DNA from: Prevotella sp. CAG:732
GTDB taxonomy: Bacteria > Bacteroidota > Bacteroidia > Bacteroidales > Bacteroidaceae
Direction: 5' to 3'
NCBI GenBank assembly: GCA_000436035.1
Contig: FR893205.1
Location: 13,413 to 32,501, forward strand
Length of the DNA: 19,089 nt
Below are positions 1 through 8,239 of this stretch, piece by piece; position 1 is the stretch's first letter, and each line of letters opens with the position of its first letter. The notes under the pieces are model-generated. The model made no database searches. It had not been told where the DNA came from and worked only from the letters and a program-made list of their open reading frames with translations. The translations under genes were made by a program, and so were the position numbers.

Positions 1-1450
1 ATGCCAACTCTACACGACGCTCGTGGCGAACAATCTGGCGAAGTTGCTCCTGGCTAAGTCCTTTGCCTTCAACATCCTCAACCTTAGGCATATTGACACG
101 CTGACGAACCTCATTGATGTATTTGGTGATTTGATCTTGGCTATAACCACCCTTCTCAATCATTGCCTCAGAGAGAGAAAGAAGTACCTCTGCATAACGA
201 ATCACGTAATAATCAAGACTTCCATCATACTCATTTGCCATATTCTCAGGTACAAACCACTTCATAATAGCTACTTGAGAAGCTGAAGGAATCTTCTTGC
301 CATCAGGATTTGTTGTTTTATCATAGTCATAAGTATCATTGAGCCACTTCATACCAGGAACAAACAAAGTTCCCTTCAAACGTGGGTCACGATTCTCGTA
401 GCGAGCGAAATCTGGATGATCCTTGTCGTATGCAGCCTTACCTGTTTTACCCTTGAACAAAGGAGACTTGTCGATAGGAAGACCATCTGTACAGTAATAA
501 TCATCACAGAGGTTGCGAGTTGCCTCGATAGCGTTCATAGGACCGCCCCAGCTGATACTGAATGTCTGACCTTCATTGAGACCAGGACCAGCATAGTGGA
601 TGCCCAAGATAACCTCATTACATTCCTCGTTGGCTTCAGTGAACAACTCAGAGTAGTTCTTGTAGCCATCAGTACCATCACCAGACTTGAACAAGCTATA
701 TTTGCCAATTACGTGGTTGTATGCCTCGATAGCTTCATCATAATGTTTGGTGAAGAGTGCCAATCGACCCATGATAGCGTAGGCACCTTCTTGTGTAAGG
801 CGACCTTTGGCAGCCTTGCCCTTAACAGGAATGTTAGGGATGCAAGCCTTGAGGTCTGCCAGTACCTTGGTAGCAATCTCTTCCTTGGTGTTGCGCTCTG
901 GCTGGCACTCTGCCAATGTCAAAGGCTTATCCAAGTAAGGAACATCACGGAAGACAGATACGAGGTTGCAATAACCCAAGGCACGGAGTGCGATAGCCTC
1001 GCCCTTGTAAGCACCCTTTTGAGCATCGGTCATTTCCATACCATCCACCTTCTCTATCAAGGCGTTGCAACGCTTGATTAACTCATAGTTAGAGTTCCAA
1101 TATTTGGAGAAGCACTCGTCGTTTGCTGTGGATGTGCCTTTTGCTATAGAAGATCCTAACATCCATTGTCCCCATGAGTGACCACCATTGTCGGTACAAG
1201 TTTCACGGCATAGGAAACCAAACTTCCAATTATCAATATAGTCATTGAACAAATCGCCGTCTTGCATGGCATCATAACAGCCAGTAAGTGCCATCAAGGC
1301 ATCACTCTCAGTCTTCCAGAAGTTACCGCTGGAAATCTCGTTTGGGTTGTTGATATCGAAGAAGTCGTCAGAGCAAGATGTGGCAGATAACGCCAAGATA
1401 CCGCAAAGCGACAAGCTCTTCATATAGTTGAATATATTATTCTTTTTCAT
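1..1450 (-). CDS. SusD-like outer-membrane glycan-binding lipoprotein (partial, C-terminus beyond window)
   Basis: This is the surface glycan-binding partner of the adjacent SusC-like transporter. Reading leftward from the ATG at 1450, the frame stays open to base 1, giving 483 visible residues. The N-terminus is a lipoprotein signal: a basic and hydrophobic stretch ending in LSATSC, with the lipidated cysteine at residue 26. It is followed by SDDFFDINNPNE, the acidic/Asn start typical of SusD proteins. Helical TPR-like SusD segments follow, including YKGEAIALRALGYCNLVSVF near 148-167. The visible end, IVRHERRVELA, is the usual start of the C-terminal SusD/RagB signature, so perhaps 60-100 residues are missing. 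The start lies 18 bp after the susC-like stop and has a GGAGG eight bases upstream. Met10 is an alternative start, but Met1 gives the better signal n-region. The family is clear; the exact ligand cannot be read and is inferred from neighbouring enzymes. Confidence 0.95.
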   Translation of the reverse strand, partial: MKKNNIFNYMKSLSLCGILALSATSCSDDFFDINNPNEISSGNFWKTESDALMALTGCYDAMQDGDLFNDYIDNWKFGFLCRETCTDNGGHSWGQWMLGSSIAKGTSTANDECFSKYWNSNYELIKRCNALIEKVDGMEMTDAQKGAYKGEAIALRALGYCNLVSVFRDVPYLDKPLTLAECQPERNTKEEIATKVLADLKACIPNIPVKGKAAKGRLTQEGAYAIMGRLALFTKHYDEAIEAYNHVIGKYSLFKSGDGTDGYKNYSELFTEANEECNEVILGIHYAGPGLNEGQTFSISWGGPMNAIEATRNLCDDYYCTDGLPIDKSPLFKGKTGKAAYDKDHPDFARYENRDPRLKGTLFVPGMKWLNDTYDYDKTTNPDGKKIPSASQVAIMKWFVPENMANEYDGSLDYYVIRYAEVLLSLSEAMIEKGGYSQDQITKYINEVRQRVNMPKVEDVEGKGLSQEQLRQIVRHERRVELA

Positions 1451-1458
1451 TGTATAGT

Positions 1459-1463
1459 CCTCC
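1459..1463 (-). promoter_or_regulatory. Shine-Dalgarno-like site for the susD-like gene
   Basis: On the minus strand GGAGG lies eight bases before the susD-like ATG, in the 18-bp gap after the susC-like stop. None of the other seven gene starts in the window shows a comparable site; their leaders are A/T-rich, as is usual in Bacteroidota. It supports Met1 as the start and suggests separately tuned translation of the lipoprotein. Confidence 0.5.
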
Positions 1464-1468
1464 ATGAT

Positions 1469-4400
1469 TTAGAAGTTAATATTAACACCGAAAGAGAAAC
1501 TCTTCATGTTAGGGTGGATATCGTTACGTGAGTCACCGCTGGTCTTCTCAGGATCGTAGTTGTCAAGAGAGGTGATGGTGAGAAGGTTAGTTGCAGCGAA
1601 GTAAACACGAATCTTGGATACACCCCATTTTGCCAACTGGTCGAATGTGTAGCCCAATTCCAAGTTCTTCAAGCGCAAGTAGTCTGCCTTGGAGAGCCAG
1701 AATGATGAGTATTCGTTGTTGAAGGAATTACCCAAGCGTGGCATAGAACCATTTGGGTTCGTTTCTGACCAACGATCCAACCAACGGTCGGTGCGGTTTC
1801 CTTGCCAGTCATTGGTAGATTCCCAGTTATAACGATAGATACCAGTTACACCCTGCCAAAGCATAGAGAGGTCGAGGTTCTTCCAAGTACCGCCCATGTT
1901 GATACCGATGGAATACTTAGGGAATGGGTTACCGATAATGACACGATCGTCTGGAGTAATGTCGCCATCATTATTTGTATCTTGATACATAATATCGCCA
2001 AGTTTTGGCTCCAGACTGTTCTGAAGAATCTTCTGACCCTTAGAGTTGGTACGGTTCAAGTCTTCCTCTGTACGATAGATACCGATAGCCTTGTAAGCAT
2101 AGTATGAACCGATAGGCTCGCCGATTCTATTGATGGTAGAACCGCTGATACGCTCCTCCAAGCCACCCATGTAGAGAACTTCATTCTTTACATTTGTGAT
2201 GTTGAATCCAGCATTCCAAGTGAAGTCGCCCTTGCGATCATTATAGTTGACGCTCCATTCCCAACCACGGTTGCGAACCTCACCAACGTTCTGGTAAGGA
2301 GCATCCAAAGAACCGAGGAACATACCTGGCATAGAGAGCTGCATCAAAATGTCGGATGTCTTGCGGTCGAACCACTCGAAAGAGGTCGTAATCTTGTTGT
2401 TCAAGAAACCGAGGTCAAGACCTACGTTGACGTTGCGGGTTGTCTCCCACTTGATGTCCTCATTAGGAACAGACTTCTGTACAAGACCTGCCTGTGGATT
2501 GCTACTTTGGTCGAAATAATAGTTACCGCTGGCTGCGTATGTAGCTGAGTAAGGATAATTACCAATTTCCTGGTTACCTAACTTACCCCAAGAGAAGCGC
2601 AACTTACCGAACATCCACTTGCTCTGCTGCTCCATAAACTTCTCACTTGTGAAGACCCAACCCAAAGATACTGATGGGAAGGTAGCATAGCGGTGAGCCT
2701 TTGGCATACGAGAAGAACCATCTCGACGGATGTTGAACTCGAAGAGGTACTTGTTGTCGTAGTCATATTGCAAGCGACCGAAGAATGACTGCAAGCGATA
2801 GGCCCCGGCGTTACCTGCTGTATTAGGGTTCTTGGTACCACCATCCTGTTCGTAGATATTGTTGGTAGGGAAGCCTTGCTTAGATGCAGTGAGGTTCTCT
2901 GTGTCGTAACCGATGATAGAGTGACCGAGCAATGCACTAACCGTGTGGAGACCGAAACGCTTGTTGTAAGTCAAGAGGTTCTCATTGGTCCACATGGTCT
3001 CACGATAAGTATAATCGGTGAGTTGGTTGTTGACGGTAGCTACCTTCAACATATTGCCCTCTGCATCATAGCGAGCGTCTTCACCATTTGGAGAATAGCC
3101 CTTGGTTACCTGATTATAATAGGTATAAGCATAGCTGGTCTGGAACTTCAAGCCATCATAGATGTCAAGACCGATGGTAGCCTTTCCGTTGAAACGCCAA
3201 GCATTGTTCTTGTTATAGCCCTTGTAGATAGCCTCCAATGGGTTCTTGAAGTTCTCGGCGTTTGTAATAGAGCCATCTACATAGCCATAATGGTTGTTGG
3301 TAGAGTAGCGAGTAGGAACGGTAGGACGAGCAAACCATGAGATATAACGCATGATACCGCCTTCTCCACCTACGCTAGTGCCTGGAGAAGTAACATCATT
3401 GAAGTTACCAGAAACGTTCAAACCGAAAGTGAAGCGCTTGTACTTGGAATCCACATTAGAACGGAAGCCCACCTTGCGAACACCTGTACGCAGCATGATA
3501 CCATCCTGGTCAGAGAAGTTGACGGATGTCATAAAGTGAGTCTTATCTGTACCACCCGATACAGAAACGTGATGCTGCTGCATGTGACCTGTTCGCATAA
3601 TGGCATCGAGCCAGTCTGTATTAGCATAATGGTCTGGATCTGAGCCTGTTCTTAATTTTTCGAGAGCTTCTGCACTATAGGTTCCTGGGTTGATTTCATT
3701 ACGCATGACAGCCCAATTGTAGCTATCAAGGAAGTTTGGCAATACAGTAGCACTTTGGATAGAATAGCTTCCACCATAGTTGACCTTGACAGCACCTGCA
3801 CTACCTTTCTTGGTCGTAATCAAGATGACACCATTGGCTGCACGTACACCATAGATGGCTGCTGAGGCAGCATCCTTCAAAACAGATACGTTCTCAATGT
3901 CGGAAGGTGCAATATCGCTGATTTGGCTCAAAGTACCCTCTACACCATCAATCAAAACCATAGGGTTGCTATTGCCGAAGGTTCCGACACCACGAATGCG
4001 AATCTCAGGGTTATCGTCACCTGCTTGGGCACCACTCTGAGTGATGTTGACACCCGTCATACGACCTTGCAGCAAGGTAGCTGTATTGGCAACTGGAACA
4101 CCTTCTATATCCTTAGATGTGATGGCTGATACAGAACCGGTAAGGTTAGCTTTCTTTTGTACACCATAACCTACTACAACAGTCTCTTCGAGCATGTTGG
4201 AGTCATCCTTCATGGTGACATTGATAGGGCTACCTGTCCAAACAATGGTTTGTGACTTGTAGCCAATAGAAGTAATGGTAATTTTGGCTCCTTTCTTTAC
4301 GTCTCTGATGGTGAAGTTACCATCTAAATCCGTAACTGCCCCCCCACTTTGACCATCTATTCTGATGGTAGCACCAATGATAGGTTCTCCGTTAGAGTCC

Positions 4401-4543
4401 TTTACATTACCTGTACAGGAATTCTGCTGCTGAGTAGCAGTTGCAATTGCAGAATTGCTTTGAGCTGCTAATGCAGAGACGGCACAAGATGGTGACATAG
4501 CACCAAGAAGAGCCGCAAAATACAAATTCGCTCTTTTGTTCAT
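1469..4543 (-). CDS. SusC-like TonB-dependent outer-membrane transporter (SusC/RagA family)
   Basis: This is a TonB-dependent outer-membrane channel that imports oligosaccharides captured by its SusD partner, powered by the inner-membrane TonB complex. The 1024-residue length is normal for the family. A signal peptide covers about residues 1-27, with cleavage after ALAA. A carboxypeptidase-regulatory-like beta-sandwich follows (about 42-112, NGEPIIGATI...TDLDGNF). Next is the TonB-box-like LEETVVVGYG at 118-127. The plug domain runs about 128-247 and includes the family signature ENVSVLKDAASAAIYGVRAA (217-236), ending ANGVILITTKKG. The rest is beta-barrel, closing with an aromatic C-terminus (FSFGVNINF). 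There is no extra N-terminal STN domain, so no sign of direct ECF-sigma signalling. It lies 80 bp after the GH29-GH16 gene and 18 bp before the susD-like gene on the same strand, with no convincing promoter of its own, so it is probably co-transcribed from the ROK promoter. Confidence 0.97.
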   Translation of the reverse strand: MNKRANLYFAALLGAMSPSCAVSALAAQSNSAIATATQQQNSCTGNVKDSNGEPIIGATIRIDGQSGGAVTDLDGNFTIRDVKKGAKITITSIGYKSQTIVWTGSPINVTMKDDSNMLEETVVVGYGVQKKANLTGSVSAITSKDIEGVPVANTATLLQGRMTGVNITQSGAQAGDDNPEIRIRGVGTFGNSNPMVLIDGVEGTLSQISDIAPSDIENVSVLKDAASAAIYGVRAANGVILITTKKGSAGAVKVNYGGSYSIQSATVLPNFLDSYNWAVMRNEINPGTYSAEALEKLRTGSDPDHYANTDWLDAIMRTGHMQQHHVSVSGGTDKTHFMTSVNFSDQDGIMLRTGVRKVGFRSNVDSKYKRFTFGLNVSGNFNDVTSPGTSVGGEGGIMRYISWFARPTVPTRYSTNNHYGYVDGSITNAENFKNPLEAIYKGYNKNNAWRFNGKATIGLDIYDGLKFQTSYAYTYYNQVTKGYSPNGEDARYDAEGNMLKVATVNNQLTDYTYRETMWTNENLLTYNKRFGLHTVSALLGHSIIGYDTENLTASKQGFPTNNIYEQDGGTKNPNTAGNAGAYRLQSFFGRLQYDYDNKYLFEFNIRRDGSSRMPKAHRYATFPSVSLGWVFTSEKFMEQQSKWMFGKLRFSWGKLGNQEIGNYPYSATYAASGNYYFDQSSNPQAGLVQKSVPNEDIKWETTRNVNVGLDLGFLNNKITTSFEWFDRKTSDILMQLSMPGMFLGSLDAPYQNVGEVRNRGWEWSVNYNDRKGDFTWNAGFNITNVKNEVLYMGGLEERISGSTINRIGEPIGSYYAYKAIGIYRTEEDLNRTNSKGQKILQNSLEPKLGDIMYQDTNNDGDITPDDRVIIGNPFPKYSIGINMGGTWKNLDLSMLWQGVTGIYRYNWESTNDWQGNRTDRWLDRWSETNPNGSMPRLGNSFNNEYSSFWLSKADYLRLKNLELGYTFDQLAKWGVSKIRVYFAATNLLTITSLDNYDPEKTSGDSRNDIHPNMKSFSFGVNINF

Positions 4544-4597
4544 AGGTCTAAATTGTTTATTGTTAGTTATTAGTTAATTATTTCTTTGCAAGGTGAT

Positions 4598-4621
4598 GCG
4601 ATTCTGTTTTTGGGGAATCGC
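4598..4621 (-). promoter_or_regulatory. Intercistronic hairpin between the GH29-GH16 and susC-like genes
   Basis: There is a perfect 7-bp inverted repeat, GCGATTC (4598-4604) and GAATCGC (4615-4621), with a 10-base loop. It begins two bases after the fucosidase stop codon on the minus strand. No U-tract follows in the direction of transcription, so it does not look like a full intrinsic terminator. It could stabilise or partly separate the enzyme mRNA from the susCD mRNA. That role is inference. Confidence 0.4.
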
Positions 4622-4623
4622 TT

Positions 4624-6819
4624 TTATTTGCATTTGATTACTTTTACCCAATCTACCCACATTTCTGCTGGGAGATCTTCGTCATGTATTTCTCCTGGCC
4701 AAGTAGGTTGCCCATTGAGCGTCCCGCCAAGAGAACAGTTGAGGATGATGTCAAACTTCAAATCGCAAAATGGAAACTGCATCTTCTCTTTTGCCAAGTT
4801 TTGGTTGTTGTATCTGAAAGTTTCCTTTCCATCTACGTAGAAGATAACAGCATCTTCCTTTCTTTCGGCAGCATAGACATGGAATTGGGTGACATCGAAG
4901 TTAGGGTCTCTGTTAGGGTTGGTAACACCTGCAGAACCTGTCTCTCCATTAATGTAATAGGTATGTACCGTCTGGTAGAATTCCATGGGAGTATTCTGCA
5001 CCCATTCCATGATATCGACTTCTCCACTCTTAGGCCAAGGCTTTCCGTTGATAGGCATCTGCCAGATGGCAGGGAAGAGTCCACGTGCTCTTTTCGTCAA
5101 CTTGGCTCTTACCTCAACGCGCGTATTCTTATCGAATCCTTGGATGGTGTGAATGCCGCCATTTTTATAGTGTCCGTCGGTTTTGCTCGCTTTTAGCTTG
5201 AGATAACCGTCTTCCACTCTCACGTTCTCATATCCTTTGACGTACTCGAAGTGTTGAGCCCATGCCACCTTGTTGAAATCGCAGAGTTTCCAAACTTTAG
5301 GATTTGGGATGGAGGCTGTGGTGTTGAAGTCGTCTAGGAATATGATCTTTTCATTGTTGACTTCTTTTTGTGCCTCAAATGCAGCCACATTATTAATACA
5401 AGGACAGCCTCTTGCGTCGTCGAAGACGATTCTTAAGCCATTGGTCTTGATCTTGTCGAAGCGAAGGATTCGCTTGTAGCCGATGGTGGTCGTCTCTTCC
5501 TTCTGCTGGAGCTTCACCCAGTTCTTGCCTTGGAGGTAATATACTGAGAAGGCTTTCACTCGCTGTCCCAATGGGATGTATTCTTGAAGCATCAGGCGTG
5601 AGATTTCTTTTGCCTTCGGCAAGCGGAACTCGATGCTCGCACCCTTTCTCTTGTTGGATGCCCAATAGGTATCATACTGATTGTCAGTGATGTACTTGCC
5701 TGTATGCTTACCCTGACTGTTATCTACCTTTGGTGTGATGCCCTTGAGCACGTTGACTGCCAGCTCTTGCTGAATCTTCTTGTGGAAGTTGACTGCGTTG
5801 GCTGAGTCGATAGGGTGTATCAGTCCGTCTTTATCCACTGGGAAGTTGAGGAGGAAGGTGGCGTTGTGACCTACACTTCTATAATAGAGGTCGCAAAGTT
5901 CATCCACGGTCTTTACCTTGCTGTCTTCACTCTCGTGATAGAACCATCCCGGACGGATGGAGACATCGCATTCGGCTGGTGTCCACTGGTCGCCGTCTTC
6001 CCAACCGTATTGCAGTTGCTTGTAGTTAGGGTAACCTGGATAAACGGTGTTGGAAGGTATCATCGACCAACAGGTCTCGCCTGCAAATCCGCTTTCGTTT
6101 CCCACCCATCTGCAACCTGGTCCTCCGTCGCCGAAGATGGTTGCTTGAGGTTGTAGGCTATCCACAATCTGGTAGAGTTTAGGGAACTGGTAGTAATTTC
6201 TTCTGTCGATGGTGCGCTTCTCTTGTGCGCCGCCATACCAACCGTCACCGCCGTTGGCTCCGTCAAACCAAACCTCGAATACATCGCCATAGTTGCTGAG
6301 CAATTCCTTGAGTTGTCTCTGGTAGTAACCTACGTAATATTCAGAGCCATAACTGGTTTGGTTTCTGTCCCAAGGCGAGAGATAGACGCCGAACTTGAGA
6401 CCGTATTTCTTGCAAGCCTTGGAGAGTTCTCCTACGATGTCGCCCTCACCGTTCTTATAGGGAGTATTGCGGATGCAATAGTCGGTGGTGTGGGTAGGCC
6501 AGAGGCAGAAGCCATCGTGGTGCTTGGCGGTGATGATGACACCTTTCATGCCAGCGGCGGCGAGGGTCTTTGCCCATTGCTCGCAATCCAGTTTCTTAGG
6601 ATTGAAGGTCTTCACATCGCTGTTGCCGTAGCCCCATTCCTTGTCGTTGAACGTATTCAGTCCGAAGTGAATGAAAGCGTAGGTCTCCATCTTTTGCCAT
6701 TCCACTTGTTTGGCAGTAGGAGTAGGGAGCACAGGTTCCACTTGTTGGGATTTTCTTTGTGCTGTTGCCGGCATCATCGCTAAGCATAGCATGATGCCAG
6801 TGAGAAGGCTTTTCTTCAT
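4624..6819 (-). CDS. Bifunctional GH29 alpha-L-fucosidase - discoidin-like domain - GH16 endo-beta-glycosidase
   Basis: This 731-residue periplasmic enzyme appears to carry two catalytic domains. A type I signal peptide (about 1-20, ending PATA) is followed by a GH29 barrel (about 30-360). It has the nucleophile motif VWFDGANG (Asp186) and RWVGNESG, whose Glu242 is the likely acid/base of the GH29-B (alpha-1,3/4-fucosidase) subgroup. A beta-sandwich resembling F5/8-type-C/CBM32 follows (about 365-485, with YDTYWAS and a terminal NNVAAFEA). The C-terminal third (about 491-731) is a GH16 laminarinase-like fold with a complete active site, GEVDIMEW: nucleophile Glu600, Asp602 and acid/base Glu605. 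GH16 members acting on host glycans include endo-beta-1,4-galactosidases (O-glycanases). With GH20, GH2 and nagB nearby, a Lewis-fucosylated polyLacNAc substrate is the best inference; laminarin or another beta-glucan cannot be excluded. There is no lipobox, so surface display is not predicted. It lies 58 bp downstream of the ROK gene. Confidence 0.93.
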   Translation of the reverse strand: MKKSLLTGIMLCLAMMPATAQRKSQQVEPVLPTPTAKQVEWQKMETYAFIHFGLNTFNDKEWGYGNSDVKTFNPKKLDCEQWAKTLAAAGMKGVIITAKHHDGFCLWPTHTTDYCIRNTPYKNGEGDIVGELSKACKKYGLKFGVYLSPWDRNQTSYGSEYYVGYYQRQLKELLSNYGDVFEVWFDGANGGDGWYGGAQEKRTIDRRNYYQFPKLYQIVDSLQPQATIFGDGGPGCRWVGNESGFAGETCWSMIPSNTVYPGYPNYKQLQYGWEDGDQWTPAECDVSIRPGWFYHESEDSKVKTVDELCDLYYRSVGHNATFLLNFPVDKDGLIHPIDSANAVNFHKKIQQELAVNVLKGITPKVDNSQGKHTGKYITDNQYDTYWASNKRKGASIEFRLPKAKEISRLMLQEYIPLGQRVKAFSVYYLQGKNWVKLQQKEETTTIGYKRILRFDKIKTNGLRIVFDDARGCPCINNVAAFEAQKEVNNEKIIFLDDFNTTASIPNPKVWKLCDFNKVAWAQHFEYVKGYENVRVEDGYLKLKASKTDGHYKNGGIHTIQGFDKNTRVEVRAKLTKRARGLFPAIWQMPINGKPWPKSGEVDIMEWVQNTPMEFYQTVHTYYINGETGSAGVTNPNRDPNFDVTQFHVYAAERKEDAVIFYVDGKETFRYNNQNLAKEKMQFPFCDLKFDIILNCSLGGTLNGQPTWPGEIHDEDLPAEMWVDWVKVIKCK

Positions 6820-6877
6820 GTCGTTTAGGTTTTGTTCTTAATTTTTTTTCTCGTACATAATGTTGGTACTTCTTCCT

Positions 6878-8092
6878 TTAGGGCTGGATGGTCATGAGCC
6901 TGTGTCTTGCCATCAAGCAAGCGCCGAGTACGCCGGCTTTACCTTTCAGGGTGGAAGTGACGATCTTAGAATCTTCATTCATGATATTGAGAGAGAATTT
7001 CTTGATTCCCATGTTGACCGGTAGTGTGATATAGTCGCCTGTTGCCGACATCTCGCCTCCGATAACGAGCATCTCTGGATTGAAGATATTGATGACTCCT
7101 GCCAGTTGCTTGCCCAGTTCGTCTGCCACCTTCTGTAGGGTGGCGAGGCTGAGTACGTCTTCTTTGGCGATGGCATCGAGAATGTCTTGCAAGGTCAGCT
7201 CTTCCTTTCGGTTGACCACCTTGTCGGAGAGAATGGATTGTTTGCCAGCCAGGAGTTGTTCTGTCAACTTTCTCTTGAGTGCTCTTCCCGACACTTCCGT
7301 CTCCACGCATCCTATTTTTCCGCAGTGGCAGATGATGTCGTTGTTGTAGCCTGGCATGTGACCAAATTCCCCGGAATATCCCGACTTGCCGTAGTAGAGT
7401 TTGCCGTCGATGATGATACCGATTCCGATGCCCCAACATACGTTGACGAAGACCACATCCTTGAGTCCTTTGCAGCATCCCTTGATGAGTTCGGCGTAGG
7501 TCATGCTCCTAGTGTCGTTCTCGATGCAAACAGGGAGTTGGATCATCTCTGAAATCTTTTGGGTCAGTGGTATATCCGTGAAGGTGAACATATTGTAGGC
7601 TCTGCCTTCGAATGGATTTACACGTTCCGCTACGTTGACACAGACATTCAGGATGTCGTCCCTCTTGATGGGCAGCGTGTCGATGAAGTCATTGATGATG
7701 CTTCCCAGTTGCTCCAGGTTTTCTGGGGTGTTCTCATATCGGTAGGGAACTCTTGTCTTCTCGACGATGAGGTTGCCGCAGAAGTCGCTTGCCGCCAGTG
7801 CCAAGCAATCCATCTCAGGATTGGCGCCGATGAAATAGCCTGCAGTAGGGACTAAGTCATAGACCATTGGGATGCGGCCCGTAGCGTTGTCTTTCTTTCC
7901 GATTTCCCTGGCCAGTCCCATAGACATCAACTCGTTGAGGGCGCTTGTGGCAGTAGGTAAGCTTACCCCAGCAGCCTTTGACAATTCGGGAATTGTCGAG
8001 GAGCCTTGTGCTATGAAAAGGTCTAGGAGTCGCTTAGGAACCATTGTCTTTCGATTTATCTTATTAATATATTTTATTAAGTCTAACCGCAT
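6878..8092 (-). CDS. ROK-family transcriptional repressor (NagC/XylR-like)
   Basis: This is a sugar-responsive DNA-binding regulator of 404 residues. A winged helix-turn-helix occupies about residues 18-65 (STIPELSKAAGVSLPTATSA). The ROK sugar-binding fold follows, with the family zinc motif EFGH (242-245) and CHCGKIGC (255-262), where His245 and three Cys would hold zinc. The N-terminal ATP-binding DxGGT loop of ROK kinases is missing: the matching region reads YFIGANPEMD. The protein should therefore bind but not phosphorylate sugar, although the kinase-type Asp is kept in ENDTR (Asp193). It is the first gene of the leftward arm and divergent from nagB. By analogy with E. coli NagC, a GlcNAc- or GlcN-phosphate-type inducer is a reasonable inference. 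The start at 8092 lies about 15 bases after the predicted +1. Met17 (8044) is an alternative, but Met1 keeps a full helix before the wing. Confidence 0.93.
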   Translation of the reverse strand: MRLDLIKYINKINRKTMVPKRLLDLFIAQGSSTIPELSKAAGVSLPTATSALNELMSMGLAREIGKKDNATGRIPMVYDLVPTAGYFIGANPEMDCLALAASDFCGNLIVEKTRVPYRYENTPENLEQLGSIINDFIDTLPIKRDDILNVCVNVAERVNPFEGRAYNMFTFTDIPLTQKISEMIQLPVCIENDTRSMTYAELIKGCCKGLKDVVFVNVCWGIGIGIIIDGKLYYGKSGYSGEFGHMPGYNNDIICHCGKIGCVETEVSGRALKRKLTEQLLAGKQSILSDKVVNRKEELTLQDILDAIAKEDVLSLATLQKVADELGKQLAGVINIFNPEMLVIGGEMSATGDYITLPVNMGIKKFSLNIMNEDSKIVTSTLKGKAGVLGACLMARHRLMTIQP

Positions 8093-8110
8093 AACTAATA
8101 TTTTTTAGTT
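8093..8110 (-). promoter_or_regulatory. Candidate operator at the ROK gene +1
   Basis: AACTAATATTTTTTAGTT on the plus strand is an inverted repeat with perfect 6-bp arms (AACTAA/TTAGTT). It ends directly before the ROK ATG and overlaps the predicted transcription start. Its centre lies about 10 bases past the end of the -7 box. The similar dyad on the nagB side lies at nearly the same distance, which supports a shared regulator. Confidence 0.45.
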
Positions 8111-8111
8111 G

Positions 8112-8119
8112 CAAAGATA
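8112..8119 (-). promoter_or_regulatory. -7 promoter box for the ROK / GH29-GH16 / susCD arm
   Basis: TATCTTTG on the minus strand matches the Bacteroidota -7 consensus TAnnTTTG exactly. No TTTG is seen about 19-21 bases upstream, so the -33 element is weak or absent. Transcription would start near 8107, leaving a leader of roughly 15 bases before the ROK ATG. Confidence 0.6.
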
Positions 8120-8221
8120 GTCTTTTTATGAATTGGTTGCTACTTTTCTTAGTTAATAAAGATTAAAACGAGCAATTTTCTTCAATTATTCCTTCTTTTA
8201 TAGCCTTGAAATCTACCTATA

Positions 8222-8239
8222 CCTTATTTATATATAAGG
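8222..8239. promoter_or_regulatory. Central 18-bp near-palindrome, candidate regulator site
   Basis: CCTTATTTATATATAAGG pairs at eight of nine positions around the centre 8230/8231. It lies between the two divergent promoters and is not part of either -7 box. It could be a protein-binding site, either an auxiliary ROK operator or a site for a second regulator. Only the symmetry is observed. Confidence 0.35.

Noticed and set aside
416..1081. 221-codon open frame on the plus strand at the left end
   Set aside because: It is antisense to the SusD-like gene, whose lipoprotein signal and family signatures are clear. Frame 23-286 is rejected for the same reason.
6878..8092. ROK gene as a sugar kinase (GlcNAc kinase or glucokinase)
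   Set aside because: A helix-turn-helix occupies the N-terminus and the DxGGT ATP loop is absent, so a regulator is the better call even though the zinc motif and one active-site-type Asp are kept.
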